Shown here piece after piece: positions 41,495 through 50,045 of a DNA stretch of 64,000 bases; within the stretch, counting starts at the first letter, position 1; each line of letters starts with the position of its first letter. The stretch covers positions 186,001 to 250,000 of the forward strand of contig NZ_CP040276.1 in NCBI RefSeq assembly GCF_013393905.1, given 5' to 3'. Under the pieces are notes generated by a model. The model saw only the letters and a list, made by a program, of their open reading frames with translations. It did not search any database and had not been told where the DNA came from. The stretch comes from Nostoc sp. C052. Its GTDB lineage: Bacteria; Cyanobacteriota; Cyanobacteriia; Cyanobacteriales; Nostocaceae. A program made the position numbers and the translations under genes.

Positions 41495-42568
41495 TTAATC
41501 TCTTCTTGGCATCACTACAAACTTGGCTGCACTGGTAAAGCCAGAAAACAGAGCCATTCCTCCACCTGTTCCAATCGCTACTGCAAGTATTGGTGAAAAT
41601 ATTGCCTCTATCAACTGTAGAAGTAGTGGATTGTTTGATGGAGAATTAACTATAGAACTAGCAGCTACACCAACAATAATTGAGTAAGATATGAGGATTA
41701 ATGTTAGTGCTAACCACCCCGAAAGCCAAGCAAAAATCGGCTTGGCTCCTATCGGTAGCATAGATAATACTAAGAATATCGGTGCTACATAAGCTGTTAA
41801 CAGGAAAGAAAACTGAACGAGAAACTGAAAAGCTGCTGATAGACCGCTAAAAATTATATAGGATAGTCCCTGAACAATTGTGTTAACTGCTCCTCCAGCT
41901 ACATCTAAAGGATTCCAATTATTTTGCCCTTGAATCCTTTTCTTTTGTTTATACTCTGATGCTTGAGTGTCAATTTCTTGAGCTACCTTATTTTTACAAT
42001 CTTTCTTAGGAGTAATTTGATTTCCATTTTTATCTATTTCGACATCAGCCAGTTTTTCACATTCTGCCATTGCCGTCTTCGCAGCGAGAATAAAAGTTTG
42101 ATCTGTATTTACACTCCGAATCGCTTCCTTGAGGGTTATACCATTTCTCGTAACAGTCAAGACACTAGAGTTTAATTTATTTGAAACATTTCTTAATGCT
42201 AGGGAAGTTGTAGCTAGCATTGCTCCATTATTGTTGAGCATCAGAATTACTATCATTGGAAAAGCCATTTCTTTGACAACTCCACTCGAAAAGCCCTCTG
42301 ACATTATTTGCTCGTACCATTGCAACGACCAAAAACTTACTAAAACTACTGCCGCCAGCATCGAGACATTAACAATAGCGATATAAACAGGGTTTTGACC
42401 ACTCGCAAATAGTTTCCAGTCATTATCAAATGCCGAAACAAAAATCTCCGAACCGTTTATTGCACCTTGTACAATAGTTTCCGCATCAGTTGGCAGGTTT
42501 TTATCTGTCTGATTAACAGTCGTTTGAGCAATAATAAAAGGAATTAAATTAGTTAGATAAACATACAT
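41495..42568 (-). CDS. VirB6/TrbL-like polytopic T4SS membrane protein
   Basis: 357 residues. About six hydrophobic segments are visible, including VYIAIVNVSMLAAVVLVSFW, MAFPMIVILMLNNNGAML, GLSYIIFSGLSAAFQFLVQF, FLLTAYVAPIFLVLSMLPIG, WLALTLILISYSIIVGVAA and VAIGTGGGMALFSGFTSA. A soluble loop in the middle contains a Cys pair (CEKLADVEID; KKDCKN). Multi-span proteins in this operon position are VirB6/TrbL homologues forming the inner-membrane pore. Repeat-filled gaps flank it on both sides, yet it stays in operon orientation. Confidence 0.65.
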   Translation of the reverse strand: MYVYLTNLIPFIIAQTTVNQTDKNLPTDAETIVQGAINGSEIFVSAFDNDWKLFASGQNPVYIAIVNVSMLAAVVLVSFWSLQWYEQIMSEGFSSGVVKEMAFPMIVILMLNNNGAMLATTSLALRNVSNKLNSSVLTVTRNGITLKEAIRSVNTDQTFILAAKTAMAECEKLADVEIDKNGNQITPKKDCKNKVAQEIDTQASEYKQKKRIQGQNNWNPLDVAGGAVNTIVQGLSYIIFSGLSAAFQFLVQFSFLLTAYVAPIFLVLSMLPIGAKPIFAWLSGWLALTLILISYSIIVGVAASSIVNSPSNNPLLLQLIEAIFSPILAVAIGTGGGMALFSGFTSAAKFVVMPRRD

Positions 42569-42639
42569 TATTAAACTCCTTTGGAAAATATATTTAAATA
42601 TGTGGTTCCCTTTCCTTTTTTACGAAAAAGATAAGGTTC

Positions 42640-42985
42640 AAAGCCGTACAACTCTTAGAGACGCTACCGCGTAGCAAGATCCCCGTAGGGGTACGTCCCG
42701 CTACGCGCTAACGCCTGCAAGTGGCGCTATGCCTGGATTTCTCACCAATGCTCAAAGCCTGTGCTTGTGCAGGGGAGCAGGGGAGCAGAGGAGCAGAGGA
42801 GCAGAGGAGAGTTCAATGTGCCAAGTTCAATCCCCTCCGCCCCTCCGCCCCTCTGCCCCTCTGCATTTCAAACTTGTGAGAAATGCGGGTATAGCTCCCT
42901 TGCTCCCTCGCTTCCTTTGTTGAGAGCAACAACCGCAAGTGGCGTGGTTTTTCTCCTCTGCTCCCCTGCTCCTCTGCTCCTCTGC
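42640..42985. repeat. Composite repeat region between T4SS genes
   Basis: The gap 42569-42989 has no gene. It contains a GC-rich palindromic block (about 42655-42715, with CCCCGTAGGGG and CGCTACCGCGTAGC hairpins), GGAGCAG/GCAGAGG arrays at 42771-42808 facing CCCCTCCGC/CCCCTCTGC units at 42833-42864, and a second CTCCTCTG array at 42950-42985. Short ORFs in it are repeat-encoded. Confidence 0.7.
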
Positions 42986-42989
42986 TTTT

Positions 42990-43769
42990 TCACTGTCTCT
43001 CCCAAAAAGCATCGTTATAAGCACCAGCTTCTAACAATTGCATGGCCACTCCTCTACTTTGTGCATCTTCTTTGCGGGATTGTGACGAAATATTTTTCGA
43101 GATGTCAACCAAATTTACATTAGCTGCTGCCAAGGCTCGTGTTTGTTTTTGAGTTTCTCCATGTATTGCCTTGGAAATGACAACATTCTGTAGATTTTGA
43201 ATTGCCATTTTTTTGAGAATATCTTGAGTTACGATGTCTGACTGTGCGTTGTCAGCGTTAGTTGAAGAAGTACTTAAGGCATTATTAGTTAAATCAGCCT
43301 CTTGTGCTTGTACTCTTTGTCCATCAACTCCTAAAGTCGATTGAGATTGACCTAGAGTATATTGACGATGCCATGACAACTCCGCATTCTCAGCTTGAGT
43401 ATTAGAATTGGGCTGAGTTATATCTGGATTTTGTGAGCGAATAACTTCTTTGATTTTTTCACCTGATTCTAGGGGGTCTGGAATTCCCAAAGACCCAATT
43501 GTAGAATCAACCGCCTGATTTAATTGTCGAGTTATTTCAGCATTTATTTCTCCATAGCTTTGCCCTAAAGCTTGGTTCAACTCAGTTTCATAGCTTGATA
43601 TTCGGCTTTTTAGGCTCGTATAAACTTGCTGAAATTGAGTCAAAAATGGTAATTCTAATCCCCAAGCTTGATTACAACTATCGCCAATCAATATCGTCGC
43701 AGTTAAGAGAGAACTAACGCCAAGATAAATTACCACCGGGCGTAAAGTCATTCTTTTGTGTGATTTCAT
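42990..43769 (-). CDS. VirB5/TrbJ-like exported T4SS protein
   Basis: 259 residues from ATG 43769, supported by AGGA 6 nt upstream and by a good signal peptide (LRPVVIYLGVSSLLTATILI, then a likely cut near AWG). The mature protein is helical (FQQVYTSLKSRISSYETEL; INAEITRQLNQAVDSTIGSL) and ends in a helical tail (MAIQNLQNVVISKAIHGETQ). This is the pattern of VirB5/TrbJ minor pilus proteins. It overlaps the previous gene by 56 bp. The family call is by topology and operon position. Confidence 0.6.
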   Translation of the reverse strand: MKSHKRMTLRPVVIYLGVSSLLTATILIGDSCNQAWGLELPFLTQFQQVYTSLKSRISSYETELNQALGQSYGEINAEITRQLNQAVDSTIGSLGIPDPLESGEKIKEVIRSQNPDITQPNSNTQAENAELSWHRQYTLGQSQSTLGVDGQRVQAQEADLTNNALSTSSTNADNAQSDIVTQDILKKMAIQNLQNVVISKAIHGETQKQTRALAAANVNLVDISKNISSQSRKEDAQSRGVAMQLLEAGAYNDAFWERQ

Positions 43770-44265
43770 ATAGATCCTCGAAAGATACAGCAAAAGGTTT
43801 CGGTGAGCAGGGACTAGTAACAAGAGCTTCAAAATTGTTCAAAGGCTCGGCTGTCACAATTGCATCAACATTTGTTTCTCCTCCTGGTGGTTTGGAATAA
43901 CTTTCAAAGTAAATACTTTTATAATGTGGAGTATTATTTGGAATCAATGGACGCTTTTTAGTTCTAATCAATACATAAGATTTTTTTTGCAACTGAGTGT
44001 TAATCCCTGGCTGCTGAATTTTATCTCTAAGAATAGCATTACGAGCATTTCCTGAATTGAAAGCTGAATAAAGAGTTCGACTTTTGAAAATCAAATCATC
44101 AGCATCTTTTAAAGATTTTTCACAAAGGACTTTTTGATTAACCAATACTTTTTGATATTGCTCATCTTGATACTTCCACATCTGAAAACTTAAGCTGGCG
44201 ACTCCTATACCTAAAATTGCCAAAAGAATTTTTTGTTGAATTGCAAAAGCAATTAGACTTTTCAT
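43714..44265 (-). CDS. Membrane-anchored hypothetical T4SS protein
   Basis: 183 residues from ATG 44265, which overlaps the VirB4 stop as ATGA and has AGGGA upstream. A single N-terminal membrane helix (IQQKILLAILGIGVASLSFQ) precedes a periplasmic domain with Cys residues (VLCEKSLKDADD; VTSPCSPKPFAV). The position between VirB4 and the VirB5-like gene and the topology suggest a periplasmic accessory component. No family is recognised. Confidence 0.55.
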   Translation of the reverse strand: MKSLIAFAIQQKILLAILGIGVASLSFQMWKYQDEQYQKVLVNQKVLCEKSLKDADDLIFKSRTLYSAFNSGNARNAILRDKIQQPGINTQLQKKSYVLIRTKKRPLIPNNTPHYKSIYFESYSKPPGGETNVDAIVTAEPLNNFEALVTSPCSPKPFAVSFEDLYEITQKNDFTPGGNLSWR

Positions 44266-47009
44266 AATGACTGTCCCTGTTTGATGCACTCCACATAATA
44301 CTTAGAAAACTCTGACACCCATTCAAACTTGTTTGGATATTTAGCTTGAAAGCGATTGCGCGTTGCCTGTTCCTCTCTGCTGTTGGCAACTAGCGCCAGC
44401 ATGACGTAGGAGGGATAATAACGACAACGAATGTACGTGCGGTTGTAATCCAGCAACCATGTTGTGTACATTTGCTGAAGATTAGGCCGAAATAGCTCAT
44501 TCTTCTCAATAATTGAGTGAGGAATCGAAAGGATATCAGTAAAGCTTTTCGCCGCCCCGGAAACCAACCGCCCAATCAACCTTATGGGCATATTTTGTAG
44601 AATCTGTTCTCCCGCCTCAGATTTGGCAATGGAAATTACATCTTGGGCCGCAAGAATTATTCGGCTACCAGATTTCCGAGCCGTTGCACATTTTCTACCC
44701 ACTAAACGGGACAATGCAGAAAACCTCAGTAAGACACTGGCTTCATCCATGAAAAACACACTATTGGGTGAAGATAGTGATTGCCGAGAAGCCGCCATAT
44801 ATGCACTCATCCCAAATACTTCTGCATCTTTATCTGATTGCAGGTTGGTTAGTGCAAAAGTAATTAACTTCGCATTTGTTTGGAAACTTGATGGTTTACA
44901 AATCGCATTGCCGATAGAACTGGCTCTCCAGTACTTGAGGCGCAAACGAATGTAGTTCAGTGCTTTCTCAACATTCTCATCTTCATAACCCAAATTAATA
45001 TGTTCCGTCGAGAAGAACTCCTCCATATCCACCAAAGTCGGAGTGTTATCCCACTCTTGTGTTCCAATTCCAGCTACACGCGCTAATTCAAATCTTCTAT
45101 GTATATCTGGATTATCATAAAAAGCTTTGACACCCAGAGGAATCAAAGACTCGATGGTTTGTGCCAAAAAGCCATCAAATTTTTGTGACCCTAACACCAA
45201 CTGCAAAACTATTAGGTTCACATCATTTCGATGAAATTTCAGTCTTTCTTCTCTCCCCTCTACATCCCACTCTGGAATTGCTGACAAATCTATTGGCTGG
45301 ACAAGATTATTTGATTCTTTGGCAATATTAAAGTAAAACCCATTGTGGTATGGGGTGAAATCTCCAAATGTCCCCGTTCCATCATCATTGGGTAAGTCAA
45401 TAATCAAAACTGACATTCCCATTGCCAAGCATTCTGCGATGATTGTGGCAACTAAAACAGATTTTCCTGAGCCTGTCGTTCCTAGAATCATCATATTCTT
45501 GGTTATCGACAAGTCTAGATGTACTGGCGAATGACCTTGTTCTGCAATTAATTCAAAACCCTGATTATCAGCCTTGGCAATTTGTACTGTGCTGGTTAAT
45601 CCCAACACTTCACTCGCAAAAAATGTTAATCGACGATTATAAGGGCGTGATAATAACTGTTCCATTTTGGCTCCCAATGTTTGCAGCCAAATCAGCCAAG
45701 CATATTGCGTTTCTCGAATTAGCTCTGCTGGTTGGTTAATATACCCAGAAATCAATCTACAAGTATCGTCAATTTCTTCAGGTGTATCCCGGTAAATTAA
45801 CACTACTAATCCTAATGTTTCTGGTATGTCCCCTGTGTACAATTGCTTTTGGGCTGTTACACTCCATTCAACATTTATTTGTGAGGCGACATCAATTGTT
45901 TTCTTTTGAGCGCTGATTTCTGCATTTCGCGCTCTCCGGGTAATCATTTGTTGCGCCAATCGGGTTAGTTTCTGGTCGGCGGGACTGATTTCCGTAATCA
46001 CTTCCACATCCGAAATTGCCTCTCGTGCAAATATATTCCACAGAAACCTGATTTGTGCTTCTGTTGATGCGAATACTTCTGGTTTTTGCGACAATACCAT
46101 CACACCGATATATTTTTTACCGCCCTCGCCATCAGGCAGACATACCCACTTTCTATCTGCGAAAGGTATACCATTATTCATCAATACTGATGTCGCGTGA
46201 GCTTGGTCTATATATGATTTATTCGTTGCTGGGGTTTCGTTAAATTCCTCCCTCAGTCCCAATGAATCAAATACTAAAGTATGTGGGATTTTTACAATCT
46301 TTGCTCCCACACACTTACTTAATTCATTCCATAGTTGCTCTGCACTTTTTGCCTTGGGCGCAAAACCCATCTCTGTTAATATCTGCAAATGTCTTTGTGA
46401 AACATCTATCGCTTTCTCTAATATCCTTTTTAAGTTCTTTTTCGTGACTTCTGTCGCCCCTGTTGCTGTAAATCGTCTTGTCAGAAAATCTGCTAGCTTT
46501 ACCAATGCTCGGTCTATCGGGTCGCCGCCCTCTGTTCCCCCTGGTACTATAGTGAAAGTCGTGTAGACGCTCAGAGTTATATTTTTCCTTTGACGCAAAC
46601 GTGTCAATTCCTGAATTCTTCCTAACTGCCCCCAGTCCAGAAATTCGCTCTCATCTGATACTGGATTTTGCAATCGCTTGTAGAAATACTCCTTTGCATC
46701 ACTATCATCACAGAATGAACTCCATCTAAATGTGAACTTTTCACCTTGGGGTATCTCCTTGCACCCATTCTCAAAAGCTTTGGCTATTGCTTCTACTTCT
46801 TCACTTGAATTAAATAATGGATTCATCCCTGTGCAACTATATCCAAATACTAGTTGTAATGTATTATTCGTGTCGCTGATCACTTTTTTACTCAGCAAGG
46901 AAGCACCAATACTATACCCACCCCTTTTCAGTTTTACAAAAGTTGTCAAATCTAGCCAGTCCTCAAATGGACTTAACTTATTTTTAGTTTTTGGGCGACT
47001 CGTTTTCAT
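44262..47009 (-). CDS. virB4: VirB4/TraC-family T4SS ATPase
   Basis: 915 residues from ATG 47009, whose first bases overlap the stop of the VirB3-like gene (TGATG); an in-frame TTG lies at 47018. Walker A GTTGSGKS is at residues 510-517 and Walker B FFMDEAS at Asp755/Glu756; a LIIDLPNDDGTGTF segment lies between. The N-terminal ~450 residues form the VirB4-specific domain that contacts the channel, with little conservation. It powers pilus assembly and substrate transfer from the cytoplasmic face. It is the best-conserved marker of the transfer region. Confidence 0.92.
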   Translation of the reverse strand: MKTSRPKTKNKLSPFEDWLDLTTFVKLKRGGYSIGASLLSKKVISDTNNTLQLVFGYSCTGMNPLFNSSEEVEAIAKAFENGCKEIPQGEKFTFRWSSFCDDSDAKEYFYKRLQNPVSDESEFLDWGQLGRIQELTRLRQRKNITLSVYTTFTIVPGGTEGGDPIDRALVKLADFLTRRFTATGATEVTKKNLKRILEKAIDVSQRHLQILTEMGFAPKAKSAEQLWNELSKCVGAKIVKIPHTLVFDSLGLREEFNETPATNKSYIDQAHATSVLMNNGIPFADRKWVCLPDGEGGKKYIGVMVLSQKPEVFASTEAQIRFLWNIFAREAISDVEVITEISPADQKLTRLAQQMITRRARNAEISAQKKTIDVASQINVEWSVTAQKQLYTGDIPETLGLVVLIYRDTPEEIDDTCRLISGYINQPAELIRETQYAWLIWLQTLGAKMEQLLSRPYNRRLTFFASEVLGLTSTVQIAKADNQGFELIAEQGHSPVHLDLSITKNMMILGTTGSGKSVLVATIIAECLAMGMSVLIIDLPNDDGTGTFGDFTPYHNGFYFNIAKESNNLVQPIDLSAIPEWDVEGREERLKFHRNDVNLIVLQLVLGSQKFDGFLAQTIESLIPLGVKAFYDNPDIHRRFELARVAGIGTQEWDNTPTLVDMEEFFSTEHINLGYEDENVEKALNYIRLRLKYWRASSIGNAICKPSSFQTNAKLITFALTNLQSDKDAEVFGMSAYMAASRQSLSSPNSVFFMDEASVLLRFSALSRLVGRKCATARKSGSRIILAAQDVISIAKSEAGEQILQNMPIRLIGRLVSGAAKSFTDILSIPHSIIEKNELFRPNLQQMYTTWLLDYNRTYIRCRYYPSYVMLALVANSREEQATRNRFQAKYPNKFEWVSEFSKYYVECIKQGQSL

Positions 47010-47344
47010 CACGTCCAAGGTTTACGAATTTTCTTGACTCCAACTCGATTTTTTGATTGAGGGGTTAAGTATCTCGCATATCCTCTTGACCATACGGGCA
47101 CAATTGGATAAATCTTTGACCAAAATAAATGAGGTTTTTTCCCTGATAAAGCTAATGCTGTTGCACTTAACCAGCAACCTATCAATATACTCCAAGCTAG
47201 ATTTAATCCCAGTGAAAAAGCTAAGAAGAAGCCTAGACCGAATAATGGAATCACTACAGCAAACTGAAATCCTGTAAAGATTCCAATCGGTGCGCTCTTT
47301 CCTAACGATTGATTGACTTGTTTGATTTCTCTATTACTCATCAC
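47009..47344 (-). CDS. VirB3/TraL-like T4SS membrane protein
   Basis: 111 residues with two closely spaced membrane segments (FQFAVVIPLFGLGFFLAFSL and LAWSILIGCWLSATALAL) and a basic C-terminus (KNRVGVKKIRKPW). Size, topology and position directly before VirB4 match VirB3/TraL/PrgI-type proteins, which dock VirB4 to the inner membrane; in some systems the two are fused. Its stop overlaps the virB4 start. Confidence 0.7.
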   Translation of the reverse strand: MMSNREIKQVNQSLGKSAPIGIFTGFQFAVVIPLFGLGFFLAFSLGLNLAWSILIGCWLSATALALSGKKPHLFWSKIYPIVPVWSRGYARYLTPQSKNRVGVKKIRKPWT

Positions 47345-47419
47345 TAATTTAGTGTAATCAGATACTAGAGCAGAAATTTAGGTTAATTTCTGCTCCCAAA
47401 CTCAAGAATCTGTTTGGCT

Positions 47420-47893
47420 TTAGTTGCAAGCGGCACTGACATTTGCAAACAGAATATTTTGGGCAATGAATAACACTAAAGTTATAAAGAATATTCCTAC
47501 TGGCTGCTGAACCATCTGTGTTACTTCTTGCCCGTCACCTAATGCATTGGCGACCTTCACTCCTGATGACACGAAATAAATGAATAGCATCACTGTTATC
47601 GCTGCGTTTATCACTCCTGGTAAGCCATTTATTAGTGCATTTCCTTGAGCCGATGCTCCACCAAACATACATGTCATTGCTATTTGTGCTGGGTTAAACA
47701 AACCAAATGCTTCTGCTGGTATTGTTTGACTCGCAACAATCAAAGTTGTACCAACCGCATATATCTGATGTCGGTACTTATTTCCTACCTTACCGATAAA
47801 CTTGGCAAGCAGATGATTTTTGGTTTTAGCTCTTTGCCGTGAACTACGTTCCTTTGTATTACTTACCAAAACAATCGCTCCTTTGTTTTTCAT
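47420..47893 (-). CDS. VirB2/TrbC-like pilin
   Basis: 157 residues. A long basic leader (KERSSRQRAKTKNHLLAKFI) precedes a hydrophobic signal segment ending near IPAEAFG, then two membrane helices (ALINGLPGVINAAITVMLFI and VGIFFITLVLFIAQNILFA) separated by a short loop. This is the layout of VirB2 pro-pilins, which are cleaved and assembled into the conjugative pilus. It is the first gene of the minus-strand T4SS operon, so a promoter should lie in the 395-bp gap 47894-48288. No clear promoter was identified there. Confidence 0.7.
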   Translation of the reverse strand: MKNKGAIVLVSNTKERSSRQRAKTKNHLLAKFIGKVGNKYRHQIYAVGTTLIVASQTIPAEAFGLFNPAQIAMTCMFGGASAQGNALINGLPGVINAAITVMLFIYFVSSGVKVANALGDGQEVTQMVQQPVGIFFITLVLFIAQNILFANVSAACN

Positions 47894-48288
47894 AAATAGT
47901 CAGATAAGTCTAATTGTGTCACCTCAAAACTTAAGAGAAGAATACATTCGTCAGAATCAAGAGTATGGCGATTCATGTCCTTGGTTCCATAATTTATCCC
48001 TTCATCCAGAGAATAACTTTTGACATTACGCATCTATAAGCGCTACTTAATATTAACGATTGCCAAAAGATAGCAATGCCAAATTGCAACACTAAAGCAG
48101 AATTTGTTTGAGATAAATATTCACCATATTTATTTTATTTCTACTGTTAGTGACTGCATCATACTATCACATCAAAGAAAGCTTGAGACAAACTTAACAA
48201 GCTTTTTTGTGAACTTTTTTCACAGAATGTAAGACAGAATTCAAAGATTATCGTCCTACTTTATTCAGTTATTCATTGATGAGCTTAC

Positions 48289-48438
48289 TCAATAATTAAT
48301 TTCTCTCTCTCTAATCAGCCTTTTGATTGTGGTTGATAGACTTGTACCCCAATCAGAGGCGATTTTCTCTAATCTTTCACGTTCAAACTCATCTAGATAA
48401 ACTGGTAGAGAAGCTTTTTTCTTTTTGGAATTCTTCAT
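48289..48438 (-). CDS. Small ribbon-helix-helix (CopG/Arc-type) protein
   Basis: 49 residues (MKNSKKKKASLPVYLDEF, then ERERLEKIASDWGTS, LSTTIKRLIREREINY). A basic start, a short beta strand (ASLPVYL) and two helices separated by a GTSLS turn are the ribbon-helix-helix pattern. It would bind DNA as a dimer. It lies between the T4SS operon and a divergent RHH gene, so it is a candidate repressor of the transfer genes or part of a relaxosome. Confidence 0.6.
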   Translation of the reverse strand: MKNSKKKKASLPVYLDEFERERLEKIASDWGTSLSTTIKRLIREREINY

Positions 48439-48605
48439 AGATAACTTGTCTCTTACTTTTGAAATATTATGCTTATTTATCGATTTTTAAGCTAAATATT
48501 CTGACTTATATAATGTTTTTATGATATTATTACAATATTACTTTATTCTCAGGTTATGCGATTACACCCATACTTGTAGGAGCATATTAGAACGGGAGTC
48601 AAATT

Positions 48606-48815
48606 ATGCGTTCCAAGTCAAATAAACATAATTCTGCCAGTGTTACACTTCGCGTAGAACCAAAATATGTGAGTGATTTAAAGCTCTATTCACAGGTGGT
48701 TGGAAGAAATCAGTCTGAGATTCTGCGGGAATTACTTATATCTGCCCTCAACTCCATCCCTGAACATCAAAGAAGAGCTATGGAAATTATTGCTCAGTGC
48801 AGAACCTCTAACTGA
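48606..48815 (+). CDS. Ribbon-helix-helix DNA-binding protein
   Basis: 69 residues, preceded by GGGAG 8 nt before the ATG. The segment ASVTLRVEPKYVSDLKLYSQVVG, then RNQSEILRELLISAL, is a CopG-type RHH domain (beta strand, helix, turn, helix). The C-terminal tail (HQRRAMEIIAQCRTSN) is short. Likely a repressor or relaxosome accessory protein. A TATAAT (48509-48514) lies upstream and a terminator follows. It is divergent from the 49-residue RHH gene at 48289-48438. Confidence 0.75.
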   Translation: MRSKSNKHNSASVTLRVEPKYVSDLKLYSQVVGRNQSEILRELLISALNSIPEHQRRAMEIIAQCRTSN

Positions 48816-48844
48816 TTGCCAATTCTCACTTGTAGCTCTACTAC

Positions 48845-48874
48845 AACCCTCCTAAGAAAGTGAGGGTTTTATTA
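48845..48874 (+). terminator. Rho-independent terminator after the RHH gene
   Basis: AACCCTC (48845-48851) and GAGGGTT (48862-48868) form a 7-bp stem with a 10-nt loop followed by TTATTATT. Confidence 0.7.
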
Positions 48875-49123
48875 TTAGTAAGCGGATGCAATTGATTTCT
48901 GCGTTCGTTGATACGTATTTGAGGCTCGACGATACTGAGAAACAGGTCTTTCAAGTGTTGTTCCAGGTTGCCAACAGTGGGGACAAAATTTCATCACATC
49001 TGTGACGCTCATCAACAGAATCAGAGATCCTGAAACAAACCACTTACAATGTCTACACTTTTGCATTTTTTTTACAAAACTTTGCATACCTCCCCCGTTC
49101 CTGTTGGTGAATTCAAAATTCAA
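48875..49123 (-). CDS. Small cysteine-motif protein (tentative)
   Basis: 82 residues if read from 49123. CRHC near the N-terminus and FCPHCW later form a possible zinc ribbon around a hydrophobic segment (GSLILLMSVTDVM). GGGGGAGG lies close to an internal ATG (49087) but with poor spacing. No family is recognised. It follows the TetR gene in the same orientation. Confidence 0.35.
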   Translation of the reverse strand: MNFEFTNRNGGGMQSFVKKMQKCRHCKWFVSGSLILLMSVTDVMKFCPHCWQPGTTLERPVSQYRRASNTYQRTQKSIASAY

Positions 49124-49189
49124 TCAGGCGATCGCTATAAACCGGAGGTGAAAAGTTGTTTGAACCCGTGTATTCCTCTTCTGAGTTCT

Positions 49190-49993
49190 CTAACGAGCGA
49201 TCGGCGTTGAGGCAGACTCCACAAACTGTTTTCCACAATCCTTGCAGCGATAGCACTGCTTTCCCCGACGATGCCCGTTTTTGGACAACTGTTGCGATTG
49301 ACAATGGGGGCATACCATTACTTTCATTACATGGCTCAACTGATTGTTCCCTATATATGGCTCTAAATATGACACCATCAAATCCTCAATTTGCTGCGTT
49401 AAGCGTTGGCGGTGATCCCAATCGCGACTGCGAAGTGCCGCCAATATAACCGCATTGCTACCATGCACACACACTTCTGCAAGCAAGTTACACTGTTCAT
49501 CGGGGAGGGCAGGATTTCGCTGCTGCAAGATATTTGCCATGAAATTGATCGCCTCCTGAGTCATGCTGTCATCGATGGTCTGGAAAATCTCCCGTGCCAA
49601 ATAAAATTGCACAAACACCACCCGCGATACCGGCTGAGATAACATTTCTGCGATCGCTGTTACCAAAGCATGAATCATCTGACGCAGTGGTAACTCAACG
49701 ATTTCAGATGCTATTGCCTGGGCATATAATGACTTCACCCGCTCCGTATGGCGTAACTCCATCGCCTTGAAAATAGCGGCTTTATCAGGAAAGAATTGAT
49801 AGAGAGAGCCGATCGCAGTCCCTGCTTTAGCTGCAATCAGATGAGTGGTGGCGGCTTCATAGCCCACTTCATCGAATACCGCCGCCGCCGCATTCAAAAT
49901 TTTTTCGACGCGTTCTTTGCCACGCTGTTGTTTGGGTTGGCGACGCAGGTTGCTGAACAACGGAGTGCTTGACGAACATGAATGTTCTGTCAT
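49190..49993 (-). CDS. TetR-family repressor with an IS1-type zinc-ribbon tail
   Basis: 267 residues. The N-terminus is a TetR HTH (KILNAAAAVFDEVGYEAATT, then HLIAAKAGTAIGSLYQFFPD) and the next ~150 residues are a typical all-helical ligand-binding domain. The last ~45 residues (VCPHCQSQQLSKNGHRRGKQ, then CYRCKDCGKQF) match the zinc ribbon at the start of IS1-type transposases, not any TetR domain. The gene therefore seems to read into an IS fragment that replaced its stop. It is divergent from the Rieske oxygenase gene with 52 bp between, and probably represses it. Confidence 0.8.
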   Translation of the reverse strand: MTEHSCSSSTPLFSNLRRQPKQQRGKERVEKILNAAAAVFDEVGYEAATTHLIAAKAGTAIGSLYQFFPDKAAIFKAMELRHTERVKSLYAQAIASEIVELPLRQMIHALVTAIAEMLSQPVSRVVFVQFYLAREIFQTIDDSMTQEAINFMANILQQRNPALPDEQCNLLAEVCVHGSNAVILAALRSRDWDHRQRLTQQIEDLMVSYLEPYIGNNQLSHVMKVMVCPHCQSQQLSKNGHRRGKQCYRCKDCGKQFVESASTPIAR

Positions 49994-50045
49994 ATTTTAG
50001 AAACACGACGGATTTCTCACAATTTTATCTCTAAAGGAGAACACC

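Noticed and set aside
42729..43123. Plus-strand frames around 42.7-43.1 kb
   Set aside because: Encoded by repeat arrays and antisense to the VirB5-like gene; no independent coding signal.
49156..49449. Plus-strand frame within tetR
   Set aside because: Shadow of the TetR coding strand without domain or ribosome site.
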